The translations under genes and the position numbers were made by a program. 64,000 nt of DNA, taken from Usnea hakonensis (taxonomy: Eukaryota > Ascomycota > Lecanoromycetes > Lecanorales > Parmeliaceae). The stretch spans positions 1-64,000 of the forward strand of contig BLJB01000333.1 of the NCBI GenBank assembly GCA_013423325.1. Direction: 5' to 3'. Below, one piece after another: positions 31,469 to 43,279 of this stretch; positions within the stretch are counted from its first letter, which is position 1; every line of letters begins with the position of its first letter. The notes under the pieces were generated by a model. The model worked only from the letters and a program-made list of their open reading frames with translations. It ran no database searches and had not been told where the DNA came from.

Positions 31469-33323
31469 CTACTCCTCAGGCTCTCTCCCTCCCCTCCTCT
31501 GAACTTCCGTCTCAAAGTCCTCGTCACTCTCCAAATCAATCTCCAAAGGCTTCGTGATCGGCAGGAAATCGATGCTTTCTTGTTGGAGCCTCTCGAGTCT
31601 TTTCGTAGTAGCCGGTTTCGATCTATTGACGCTGAAGACTTTGACGCGGTGGCAGGAAGATGTGACGTGAAGGTCCCAGTTCCACGCGCTTCTCACATAG
31701 GTTGGCTGCGTGTTCAAAGCGTTGTCCCAACACCTGGCAACCAATTCGAGCCTGAGTCACTCCGGCGTCAGCAGTCTGTCTTGGTATTGTGAGCTTTGAG
31801 CAATGATCGCCTACCACCCCTCTGCATCCACGGGTAAATCAATCTCCCACAATCTCCACGCATAAAAGTATTTCTGGGTCAGCTTCTCGTACGGCGTCTC
31901 ATACCACACGCTGCCTCCATCTCCGCTTACTTCCACGCGTTCGGGCCAGTGCCCGCCGCCACTGTAGGCCCAGCCGCGTATTTTGATCGTGCCATCGTGG
32001 ATGATAACGGCTTTGTCAATTGGGGACATGATTGCCGAGGAAACGGGCATGTCTTGGATAGAAAACCCTGAGCTATACGACGCGTTGTGTTTGCCGGCTT
32101 GGGGCGTGTAGTAGAGATACTCTTTTTTCTGGACGGGGGCAGTAGAGGGGTGCGGAATGGCGTTTATGCGAGCGAGCCATTTGACACTTCTATATTGCAT
32201 GGTAAAATCAGTTCCCAAACTGTACATAGGATTGTATGGTAGAACCTACCTTGCTCCAATGTACCCAAAGACCACAACTCGCAACGGATACCCGTGGATC
32301 TTCGGCAACGGCTTTCCGTTCATCTCAAAGGCCAAAATCACCTCATGCATTCGGACCTTTCGCCAAGGGACTGAGACAACGTAGTTGTAGACTTTGCCCT
32401 TTTTGAAGTAGGTATCAACGCCCATGAATTCGAGGTGCCCGGCACCTTCTTTCAAGCCCCCGCAGTGTTTGAGTACTTTCTTCAGGGCAACGCCAGTCCA
32501 ACGTGCAGTGCCTATGGCACCTTCACCCCATCTGACCATGTTTAGCAATCATTATGGCTCATCATATGCAACAAATGGGGGACTGACGGTGCATTGATCA
32601 GCTCATCACCGTCACCAGGATACTCTTGGATCTGTTCAATCCTGCGAGTCCCGGAGCATTGTATGGTCACAACCGAGGTCTGCCTGGGAAACAAACTCTC
32701 ATTCTTCAAATCCTTTAGGGACAATCGTGTCGGATTCTTGACCATGCCACCAATGTCTAGGCAGTACTCATCCTCGTTGATGATGGGTATGCCGCCGTGG
32801 TTGCGCACAAAATGATCTTCATTCCTGGTCAAGGTGGTTTCGACTAGACGGTCCTAGCTTTACCAATTAGGTGCTGCTCGGTACGAAAGCGGAGGGTGCC
32901 AGCAACAAACCCGCGGCGGTTCTCCGTTGTATGGGAACTCAAGAATGTGTATCATATCCTCTGCCTTTTCTTCTTTCACGATGTCCCAGCTTTCTTTGGG
33001 AAGGTTTTCTAGTGTCGGTCCTAGAGCTGCATGGTATTGCTTCCATCGTACGCCTTCAAGTCGAGGATTTGTCTGTGGTAAGGGAATCAATTGGAACTCG
33101 GGTGCCTGGAGGAAATTAACCTCTTTGGCCATGAGCTAGCAGCATCGATCCTCTGTCGCCTTACTTCAGCGAATCTGTGCTTTGATAGTATCTCCGCTGC
33201 CCTTTTTGCTTTGTCGGGGTATTCCTCCCACTCGATATATCCATGCCAGCCTTTCTTTTCCTCGGCAAAGTAGACTTGTTCAGACTCGACTTTGGTAAGC
33301 TCAGGGCGATTGGCGTCAATCAT
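31469..33323 (-). CDS. Sulfite oxidase-type molybdenum enzyme
   Basis: Six exons, 33323-33165, 33105-32911, 32853-32588, 32531-32250, 32189-31815 and 31751-31469, give 519 aa. Introns are 56-63 nt, all GT-AG. It belongs to the sulfite oxidase family, which oxidises sulfite to sulfate at a Mo-molybdopterin centre. The Mo-ligand Cys is near residue 184 in TIQCSGTRR, followed by GEGAIGTARWTGV. Other conserved parts are HFVRNHGGIP and the C-terminal dimerisation domain with IRGWAYSGGG and QPTYVRSAWNWDLHV. No cytochrome b5 domain is present, unlike animal sulfite oxidase or nitrate reductase, so the electron acceptor is open. There is no mitochondrial presequence and no C-terminal peroxisomal SKL. 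The first 60 residues (YFAEEKKGWHGYIEWEEYP) are a fungal N-terminal segment. Confidence 0.92.
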
Positions 33324-34025
33324 GGTGGATCGAGAGAGTATTGCAATTGACCCTCAGCAAGTAGGGCAAAAGGTTGGGGGCGGCCATGCCGGGCCACGCC
33401 GGATTATATTGCAAGGAGATCAGTCTTCGAGCACGATTGGTCGTGCCCGCATGACGACCGAAAGTCGCGGATCATCTCGTGACAAGGGGATAGGCTGCGA
33501 GGGTCTCCTGGTGGTGGGGTTCTGCAGCTTTTTGACCTATATGCATGCACATTTGAAGCCTTGCTTTTACTGAAGGGTGATCCTATGTCGACAACCTTAA
33601 CGTTGTTGAAATTGCAAGCTCCATTGAGCTCTCGGTGGTTAGAGTGAATGTCACTAGGTAGATCAAGGTACTTGACTGAATGTTTAGCGCTAAAGTGCAA
33701 GCCTTGCCAAGAAAATCAATATGTACGGAATAGCGTATCCAGCTTGCATACAATAAGAGACTTCTTGCGGTTCCTATCAAGATCCTTTGTGCTGTGCGAC
33801 TCGTGACGCTGGAAGTACTAGCGTCCTCTTGGCTTCAGCGTTCAGAGGAATAGGACTGTCAGCTCTCCGCTACCACTTTTCCCACCTTCATTCAAGACAC
33901 TTTGAAACGACACCGTCCGTGATTCGTCCTTCTCCCTGGGTATGACTTCTCCGCTTGTTGGACAGTTCTCATGGTAGTTGGGAAACATTCGACAGTCCTT
34001 CTACAATGCCACTTCTGACGCAGCA
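33324..34025. promoter_or_regulatory. Divergent promoter, sulfite oxidase / GT8
   Basis: A 702-bp space between diverging genes, with no gene seen. Pyrimidine-rich sequence at about 33860-33950 precedes the GT8 start, as expected for a fungal leader. Confidence 0.45.
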
Positions 34026-35302
34026 ATGACCGCGCTCGGGGCACGATATTCTCCTCCACTCAAACCTATCAGACTTTCCCACGGCCCAGCTCCTCAATCC
34101 TTCCTACGTCGCCGATCTCGCTGGCTCTATGCTCTAGTTGCCCTATTTCTCTTGTATCTATGGCGCTCTTCATCTGTTTCTCTCCTTCCCCACCGTAAAC
34201 TGGTGCATGAGCCCTCTCTCCGCTATAAAAACGTTGACTGGTCTCGCTATGCTTACAGTCAATACGCAACAGACAGTCCATACCTTTGCAATGCTGTCAT
34301 GGTCTTCGAAGCCCTTTCTCGACTCGGGAGCAAAGCTGACCGCATCCTCCTCTACCCGCAAGAATGGGATCTCCAGATTGAAAGCTCCTTTGACCGGGAC
34401 AGCCAATTGCTGGTAATAGCAAGGGATCGGTATAATGTGAAGCTTATACCGGCGGCAATACCGAAGGCGGACGACGATGCGTGGAACGGGAGTTATACAA
34501 AATTCATGGCTTGGGGACAGGCGCAGTATGATCGCGTGCTACATCTAGATTCGGACGTTACAATACTGAAGCATCTGGATGAGCTGTTCTTGTTGCCAAG
34601 TGCGCCGGTAGCGATGTTGAGAGCTTACTGGAGGTTGCCGAGTATAAAGCAATTGACAAGCCTCTTCATACTACTTGAACCGAATCCAATGGATGCTCAG
34701 CAGCTGATGGTTGCGGCGGGTCCAAATGTCAGGAGAAAGAATGAATACGACATGGAAATCTTGAACAAGTTCTACGGGGACTCGGCTATGGTGCTCCCGC
34801 ATCGACAATATGGGCTACTTAGCGGCGAGTTTAGGGTTGATGATCATAGGAACTACCTGGGGAACAGTCAAGAAAGATGGGATCCGGAAAAAGTGATGAG
34901 GGAAGCGAGTGTAGTACATTTCTCGGATTGGTGCGTACGGTCCAGAAACCCTCATTGCGCCGAAGGAAACGACTGATAGATTGTTCTTCGGTAGGCCTAT
35001 ACCCAAACCCTGGATTATGTGGCCCCATAATATGATACAAGATGAGATGCCAAAATGCAAGCCTGGGGTTGGCGCTGGGCGCGATGATTGTAGGGATAAG
35101 AAAATATGGTTGGGATTATACGATGACTTCAGAAAGCGACGAAAGGTAATTGTTAGGTCTCTGAAAATATTGACAGGAAGCAGCTAATAGGAATTGTGCA
35201 TAGGATATCTGTGCTCTTCTCTCGGCGCCTGCGCCCGAGTGGCACCCTCCGGCGCAGAGTACGGCTAAAGCCCAAGACTCAACGTCATCTTTAGCGGCCT
35301 GA
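34026..35302 (+). CDS. GT8-family Golgi glycosyltransferase
   Basis: Three exons, 34026-34930, 34995-35145 and 35204-35302, encode 384 aa; introns are 64 nt (GTGCGT..GGTAG) and 58 nt (GTAATT..CATAG). It is a type II membrane protein: a basic cytosolic tail, one transmembrane anchor (WLYALVALFLLYLW) at about residues 33-46, then the catalytic domain. The DxD metal/sugar-nucleotide motif is HLDSDVTIL. The ending HFSD joined to WPIPKPWIMWP across intron 1 matches the fungal GT8/GNT1-like (glycogenin-related) group. Yeast Gnt1 adds GlcNAc to mannan outer chains in the Golgi; the same job here is only inferred. Start at the first ATG in frame. Confidence 0.88.
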
Positions 35303-36567
35303 AGTCGATGTAGAGAAAGTTTTTGGAAGAAACATATTCAGGCACGTTTGAGCGAGCCTTTGATTTTGGAACCAACGTTAGAGGTGCGTACGATTTCGAA
35401 ATTCTCATCTCGCGGAGGAGTATGACTGACAGTTTGTGTTTCACCGGTAGAGATGACTTTTGGATTGGCATATATGTGCGAACACGTACGGAGGGTTGGA
35501 AGCAGTTCTTGGTAGATCATCATTCTCGAGCCCCACAGTCAGACGAGCGTAAGGATACTACCAACATCTGCGCGGGGGACTGGGCAAAGAAGGAATAGTG
35601 TTATAACGCTTAGCTGTTCCTGCGAACAAGAGGAGCGGACAACGCTCGTCCAAAAAGATGATGTCTCTCGCGCGACTCCTCAGACTCACTTTGACGCAAA
35701 ACATACTATGATAGAACAACCAGTCAATGACATGTTCTTCTGATCCGGATATGCGCAATATCTGTCCCTTCGTAGTATACTTATTCATCTCCATCTCCGT
35801 CTCCAACCCCGCTTCTCCAACCTACCTACGCACCAGGACATCCTTACCTCGCCGGTCCTCCCTCCTCCTCCTCCTTCGAAACCCTAATCCCATATATAGA
35901 TCAAGCTCGATCAACAAATCTCCCTATCTTACTTTGGGAGACCTTCGCCCAGCCAGCTAGCTTTTATCACCAATTCCTTATATACCTACCTAGTCCCTCT
36001 CTACTTAGTATATCTCTATGTAAGGTATTACCTGATGTTGATATTGCTGGGAGAGAAGTCAGTAGGGATAGAAATCATCACCATAATTAGATGGCAAAGA
36101 CATACGTACGGGAGAAAAGAGGAGAGGAGAGGAGAGGAGAGGAGGAGAGGGTACGTGCCCCCTTGTTTGAATTTTGAGTTTTATGGGGCCAACCGAGCGT
36201 TAAGAAAATCAAGGCACGTAGACTTTTCAACCTTTACGTTGTAGGTAAATTTAGAAAGTGAAAGGAGAAAGCGTGCATGATGCAATTTACCTTGTCTTTG
36301 TCACCTTCTTTGGGCTTGTGCGTAAATTAGGTTGCCAATGTCTGAGTGACTGAAACTATATCTCTGTTGAAAACTCGTTCAGGTAGTCGGATCAGGGGAG
36401 AACGTCGACGGAGAGGATGTGGAAAGTAACGGAGAGATGAAGAGAACAGATTACTACTATTTAGTGTAAAACTTTTTACTTTCATGTACTGATTCTCTGT
36501 ACTACAGTACTATTTCACTTATTAATCACAGGCACGCAACACTAGCCCAGACCAGATCCCCCGCAAT
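35303..36567. other. Convergent intergenic region with (GGAGA)n
   Basis: The region between the converging GT8 and GH31 genes shows no gene. A short GGAGA/GGAGG purine repeat covers about 36117-36150. Confidence 0.5.
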
Positions 36568-39370
36568 CTAAGAAGACAGAGCCATGCTGAACCCACCCGT
36601 CAGCGGCTTATTCGCCGTTATCGTCGTCGGAGCCCCTGTCGCGCTGAGCAAAACCACATCCGCAATGCTCACGTTCCCCGCATCATACCCGAATGTCCCG
36701 CTCATTGTCAGCGTCGTCCCATCATACGCAAATGCAATCACCGATGTCGCAGACTGCGTGATCGATACCCCGTCATCGAGGTACAGGGACCCGGACGCTT
36801 TGCCGTCGACGCCGGGCGCCACGACGAGGTTGAAATCGAGCTCCCGAAGCGCCGTGGTCGTGTTGGCGCCGTCCGAGCGGAGGGGGAGGATGGCGCCGCC
36901 TTTGATGTAGACGGGGATCTGGGTGAGGTTCGCGTCGACGGTGACGGAGGAGCCGCTGCCGCGGAGGGGGTTGCCCGTGAAGAAGTCGTAGAATTGGTCG
37001 TCAGGGAAGTAGATCGAGACGCTTGTGGCGCCCTCCACCGTCACCGGAGCAACGAGGACAGAGGGACCGTAGAAGTACTGTAAGTCCAGGGACAGGGTGT
37101 TGGTATCCTTGGGGTATAGAAAGAACATGGGGTTTAACAGCGGCGTCCCATCGACGGACTGCTGGTAGAGGGCGGTGTAGATGTAATCCAGGAGTTGGTA
37201 GCGCGCTTTAATCGCTATTTGCGCAGCTTCGGTAACAGTTGGCCAAAGGTAGAATTCTTGGTGGACGACGCCACTGGCGTCATGGTTGCGGTAGAAAGGG
37301 TAGAATGCGCCCAGCATAGCCCAGCGTGCACAAAGTTCTTCGGTCGTGTTGCCAGCGTAGCCGCAAACGTCGGAACCGACCATCGGGACCTGGTAAATGG
37401 CTGCGAACGAAATCATTTCGGCAACCGAATACTGTAAATGAGGCCAATCGGAGTTGTTGTCGCCGAGCCAGTGGCCGACGTAGCGCCCTGCGCCTGCGAA
37501 GGTGCTGCGGGTTATGACCATGGGTCGCAGACCCGGGCGGCGGTTGAGCATGGCCCCACGGCTTGTTTGGCTCATCATGGTGCCGTAGAGGTTGTGGGTG
37601 TCATATTCGGCAAGCCCGTTCGAATGGATAAGATTGGTCTGGATGGTGAGGTTACTGATGGAGCCGGCCGCGTCGTGGATCGCATACGGTGGGTTGATAT
37701 AGTCGAGGTTTGGTAGGCCCATCATGGCGCCTGCGGTTCCGATTTGCCTTCTGTTGAGGGTTCGCCCCCGTGTCACGCGACTGGATGATGAAGGCTGGAA
37801 GTCTGCCGGGAAACCAGGGATTGGGTAGCCGGCGTTGGGCCGGACTGGTGGAGGTGTAGGTGGATCGCTGTTGAAGGAGGCGAAAGCAGCAGGATCACTG
37901 CACGGGTAAGGGCAGAAGTTGGAGGCTTCGTTCATATCGATCCAGAGAGCATCGATGTTAACGCCATTTGTAGGATCGAAGAAGCTGGAGAATTCGCCAT
38001 TCCAATACCCTTGAGTGGCTGGATCGAACCAGTCCGGGAAGGCGGTGATACCAGGCCAGACAACGCCTAGTTCATGAAATGAGCCTTTTGACTCCTTACG
38101 TTAGCAGGTAACAACACTCACCTTGGTAAATGGATCCATCGCTGTCTTTCAAGAAGATGCCTGCGCTCTCACCGTTCTCGAAAGCAGAGTAGTTCTGGTA
38201 CGCTACGGCAGGGTCTACCATCACAATGTAATGCTGGTCATGATCATGAAGATAAGTGACGAGCTCCTGCATCTTCTCCAACGGGAATCGATCAGGATCC
38301 AACGTGAAGACCTTGGCACTGTTAGCTTTCGCTGGGCATGTGGAATACGTAGTCTTTTACCTTTCGCAGATCCATGTAGTCAATATCGGTCCACATTGTC
38401 TCCAAAGGTATGTCGGCAGAGGAGTAATTGGCAACAACGGCAGCGACCTCATAGACATCTTGCATTCCATATCGGCATTGGTGGAAACCAAACCCCCAAT
38501 AAGGCATCATGGTGGGCTGACCAATCACGTCGCTGTATTGCTTAGCGACGTCGACCGGGCCAGGGCCAGCAAGGACGTAGAGGTCGATCACCCCGCCAAT
38601 CATGTTGTATTCGAGATACTGCCCAGCGGAATCGCTGTTGATCTTGAGATCCATACCATTGCTGTTCAGCATGAAAACCCCATGAGTATCACTATTGCTC
38701 TCACGATACTCGAAGTAGATTGGGTGGTTCCCATAGAGGTTAGTTCCCGGAGGGATCAAGTATGCATCTCGAGACCACAAGGTACGAATGTAGTTGGTCG
38801 TTGGGCGTTTGAATGGATCGGTGGTTTCTCCGAATCCATAGATATTGGGACTATCCGGAAGCGACGTGCGTAGTCGCACATACTGAGATTCGAAAACGAG
38901 GGCCGTTCCTGAAGTATCAAAGATGACCTCTCCACTGTCTTGGCGCTGGATGGCGAAAGAGAACGGATCCTGGGTCAAATTGAATGACAAAAGTGAGCTT
39001 GCAGCAGAGACGGTGTCGTTGCCAGGCCGCCCAACGACCGACTCTGGGACTTGGTACGCTGTCTGACTTTGATCGAATATTTTGACATGAAGCCGAGAAT
39101 CTGTGTGAGTCGTCAATTTCTATCGACAAGATCATCTCGCAAATTGGGCTACCAACCGGTTTGATACTGGACGAGGAGGGTAAGATCTGGAAGGTCGTAG
39201 CCATAGACATTGCATGTGTCCCCAGCCAATGTCAACGAGGCGGTCAAACCTGAATCCGTCTGGGCTACATTGCTGGCAGTGTAGCCAGGACAACTACTGA
39301 TATCTTGAGAGATTACGGACCTCAGAGAAGCGAGAAGGACGAGCCCAGCTGCTCCGAGTAGGGAAAACAT
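36568..39370 (-). CDS. Secreted GH31 alpha-glucosidase
   Basis: Four exons, 39370-39157, 39100-38361, 38311-38122 and 38066-36568, encode 880 aa; introns are 56, 49 and 55 nt. The product should hydrolyse terminal alpha-glucosidic bonds of maltose or starch fragments outside the cell. A signal peptide covers about residues 1-21 (MFSLLGAAGLVLLASLRSVIS). The GH31 N-terminal sandwich is followed by NIYGFGETTDPF and PYWGFGFHQCRYGM. The catalytic nucleophile is Asp425 in WIDMNEASNF and the acid/base is Asp584 in GHWLGDNNSDW. Sequence after the nucleophile (CPYPCSDP, then a Pro/Ser-rich linker) is typical of fungal alpha-glucosidases. Many N-x-S/T sites agree with secretion. Alpha-xylosidase activity cannot be ruled out, but the length and linker favour alpha-glucosidase. 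Confidence 0.95.
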
Positions 39371-41140
39371 GACGAAGAGGATGACTGTTTAGGAAATGGA
39401 GAGAATGTGGGTCTGTTTGAGAGAAGGTCAAGAAGAGGAGGAATACCGACACTCCTCGGCGCCATACTTATAGACAGACTGACAGAAGGAGAGTCCAAGT
39501 GGCAAGCTGCATGAGTGAAAGGCAGTTTGCAAACAATTCCCCGCATTTCAATCACGAGATCCATGCGAGAGCACATGCGTGCACGGCTACCCTGTAAAAG
39601 CTCGGGCCTTCTTTGTGAAGTGTTGACGGTGGAGAGAGAAAGATGATAATCTCGGTTGAAGTGAATAATCTCCTCTCCAACCTTTTCCCAGCATCCATGA
39701 GCATGATCAGGCCTTTCAGTGGCGGAGTAGGATCAGAACTTGACCCGAAAATGGACGAGTGGAGGCTTGGGTCTGTCATCCTTCCACTTTTTCCGAGATA
39801 GACCGTGTCGTCTTCAGTGTACGTTATTATTTCCGATCAGGCGACACGAATATTTCAAGGAGAAGGGTTTTAATTCGCCGAGAAAAGGAGTAATCCTACG
39901 TAATACACAAAAAATGTAAAATACGTTAAGGGAAGGTGGTTCGAGGCCCAATAGCAATCTTGTAGGGCGAGATGATGTAGAAGCATGAAATTAAGACAGC
40001 CCATGGTGATGTGCGTGAATTGTTAAGGTAATTATCGCAAGAATGGAAATGCCGACAAGCGGGAATTATGGGGAATTTTATCTGGTCGTAATCTCGTGTA
40101 TGAAGAAGATACGTACTTTAGCAGGTACGTACAAGGTACCTCCAAGCATATCTGACTCTGAGTGGCTGCATCTGGATACCTCGAGAGGTATTTTTGCTTT
40201 TTTGCTTTTTCTTGAAAATGCGGGGGAACTAATGAATGAATGAGTGAATGAGATGAATGAATGAATAGGCGCAATTGCAAAAGGCATGTGCTGTAACTCG
40301 GTTCGGCATATACTTACGTGCCAGGCTACATGTACGAGTACCTCCGCATACCCGTACTTTGATTTATTTTAGTACTTATAGTACTTTACACGGACAAATG
40401 ATATAGATTCTTCATCAAAGTAGAAAGAAGAAAAAGTAGAAAAAGTAAATTGTCGCATGTCACCTGCTTTTGAAACCCTGCATATTTAATGCACACATCC
40501 TGCAAGCTGCATATGTATCAGTACTCGTCCGTAGTGCAAAGACTACTACTTACCTTACATATCCTCGTCCGTTCACTAAGCGTGAAAGGTATCGCGTACG
40601 GCACCTTATAAAGTATGGATGACATAGTACCTGGATACGTATGAAATCAAATAGGAAAGGTAGGTAAGCATGTAAACTCTGAAAATCGTAGAAGCTCGGT
40701 GGTTCATGGAATCACTTCATGGATCATGACAAGGTACGGTATTGCGTATTTGCGCGGAAAAAGCGGGCGCTAGTGAGGTAGTCGTTTTATAAAGTAAAAT
40801 ACTTTGGCCAACACCTAAACGCGGTCCTGCTCATTCGGCGCAGATAGAGGGGGTCTGAGTAATCTTGACCGCCACTCGATTCACCATTGCCCACCCACCT
40901 CTATTCGACCCCTCCAATCCCAATGCCAAATCTGCCACCGTCGGTACCCTCATGATCCAATCGAATGCAGAGTCGCCAACAATGACGGGGGAATTCATAC
41001 ATTCATAGCGCCGTATCGGAAGCTATCTTACAACCTTGAACCTTCCAATCTCAAAATCTCACATACCCCTCCAGTTCAGAAAAGGCGGGGAACCCACCAC
41101 ACAAACCCCCCCCCCATGACCATCTTAGGTAGATGGATCC
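39371..41140. promoter_or_regulatory. GH31 promoter region and intergenic space
   Basis: No gene is supported in this 1.77-kb interval. It carries an imperfect ATGA repeat at 40231-40267, several TAC/GTAC-rich patches (40300-40630) and a C10 run near 41107-41116. Confidence 0.45.
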
Positions 41141-42861
41141 TCAGAAGTCTTGCACCTCCCAATCACCTTTCCCTCTACTCCCTGCCAATTTACTCTCTCC
41201 TCTTTTCACAAATCGTCCAAAGCCCTTCTCACCGACTACCCCTCCTTCATCGCGCGCCCACATGACCTTTCCTCGCAAGATTGTCCATCGCGGCCAGTTC
41301 CCCACTTGCCTTCCTTCATACGGCGTGTAGTCACAGCTGTGATGCAGCTCTTCATTTTTGATCCCGAATGGCTCCAGCTTCCCTTCTGGGTACCAGATAC
41401 ATAAGTCCGCGTCACTCAATCCCGGCAATATTGCCCCCTTTTTCGGATAAAGCCCATACAATTTGGCCGCATTGGTACTCGTGACTTCCACAAATTTGCT
41501 CAGCCCCAGTCTTTCCCCCCTTTCCCAAAGGACGAGCGGTAGCCTGGTTTCGACACCGGGGCAGCCATTGGGAATGTATCTGAACCTGCCTTTCGGGTAT
41601 TTCTCACTTAGCACGCTCTTTTTACCCGTTTCGCCGTCGTCGTAAAGGAAAGGGCAGTGATCTGATGAGAGTATGGTGAAAGTGCCATTCGAAAGTCCCC
41701 GCCAGATTGCCTCGTGGTCATCGGGTCCCTCCCGCGGTGGTGGTGAACAGACGCATTTAGCCCCCTCAAATCCTGGTTTATCGAGATCTGAACGTGTTAG
41801 GAAGAGGTATTGCGGGCAGGTTTCGGCATATATCGGCAACCCCTGGGTCTGCGCGTGTCTAATATGTGCAGCTGCTGACAGAGAGGAGACATGTACGATC
41901 AATATAGGCGTGTCGATTATGGAAGACAGAGCGATAGCACGGTTCGTAGCCTCCGTCTCCACAATCTGAGGTCGGGATGTGGCGTGGTACTTCGGGGCAT
42001 ATAATCCCCTGGTCTCGAGTTGTTCGGTCATCCAGGAGAGTATGTCCCCATTTTCCGCGTGTATCAGTGTCGTTATTTCGTTTCTGCGCGCTTCTAGGAG
42101 AACGTCTAGGATCTGGTTGTCACGCAGTTGGAGAGCTTCGTATGTCATGTAGATCTTCAAACTTGAAATACCCTGTTCGCGAAGATTAGGGAATTCGGAG
42201 AGGACGTGCGAGGTAGGACGGGATACTAGAAGGTGAAATGAAAAGTCTGTATAGCAGTTCTGATTCGCTTTGACCAGGGTTTGTTGCAGGACGGAGATGA
42301 GTGAGGGATCATTCTTGCTTTGGGGTGCGAATGATATCTTCAACCCTTTGGTGTCAGTCGTTCCTATTGTAGAGCTGGAAAACGGAGTCACAAAGCAAGT
42401 GCATAGGTATAATCATTTCGAAAGATGCGCAAGGGCGCTCGGCGCGGGTATCTAGACGTACGACGGTAGTTGTGCCGCCACAGACAGCTGATCGAGTTCC
42501 TGTGATCTTCCCTTTAGATGCTCTGCTAGCTATTAAGGTAGATATGGTGTACCTGTTTCATAATTGTCTGCAGATTTCCCCCGGCCAAAAAGCGGCGGTT
42601 CGTCAAGGTGAACGTGAGCATCGACACCTCCAGGCTAGAAGATCCTTATGTCAGCGTTACGTCTGCGCCGTTTGGGAAAGCTCGACATGCCATAACATAT
42701 CCACCTTCAGCATCGATGACTCTCTTCGCTGCGAGTTCGGTTAGAGAACCGCTCGGGGCTAGGAGAGCGATTTTTTCGTCCTTGATAGCGATGTCATAAC
42801 GGCCGACATCGGAGGCAGTTACGACTAGACCATTAATAACAAGAAGATCGTAGGATTCCAT
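41141..42861 (-). CDS. Dihydropyrimidinase / D-hydantoinase
   Basis: Four exons, 42861-42691, 42634-42553, 42499-42462 and 42337-41141, encode 495 aa. It is a cyclic amidohydrolase that opens 5,6-dihydropyrimidines or hydantoins in pyrimidine catabolism. Metal ligands are seen in DAHVHLDEP, the carbamylated Lys in SSLKIYMTYEALQL, further His in LIHAENGD and LIVHVSS, and Asp in SSDHCPF. Intron 1 is noncanonical GC-AG (GCATGT..TCTAG, 56 nt); only this border restores the conserved GGYVM-PGGVDAHVH join. Exon 3 is just 38 nt. Introns 2 and 3 are 53 and 124 nt. The ATG at 42861 has a better context (ACAATGG) than an in-frame ATG at 42882, which would add seven residues. Confidence 0.92.
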
Positions 42862-43279
42862 TGTCAGTAGTAGGCGTAGCATCGACGTCCTGGATTTGCT
42901 GGCTCCGAGTTGTAAAGTACATCTTTAAACCAGATTCGTTTCCTTATCTGCGTTATCAATAGACGCTATGCATGTTCCTGCATTAGTGGGCCTGTTATCG
43001 TTAGGGAGAGTGAAGAAGAAATTTGAGCAAGTGCTTTCATTGTTTTGAATTCCATAAAGACGCAAAAGAATATTCACCGAAGAAGAACACTCCTTCGAGA
43101 CTTCGAGACCTGTAATCCTCCCCAACTTTCCGTTTTCGATTCTAGCCCAGCTGGGGAAATCATTGGCTGGCACGCAAATCGATCGGCTTTTACAGCCCCA
43201 GACTGTTACTCTGCCCTAGTTTTGACATTGTGACTTGGATAGCCCTGTAGCAGATTCGAGCTTTTTGGGTGTGGATTCC
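42862..43279. other. Short intergenic region
   Basis: This holds the promoter of the dihydropyrimidinase and the 3' flank of the J-domain gene. An 82-codon minus-strand frame at 42925-43173 shows no domain and is not called. Confidence 0.4.
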
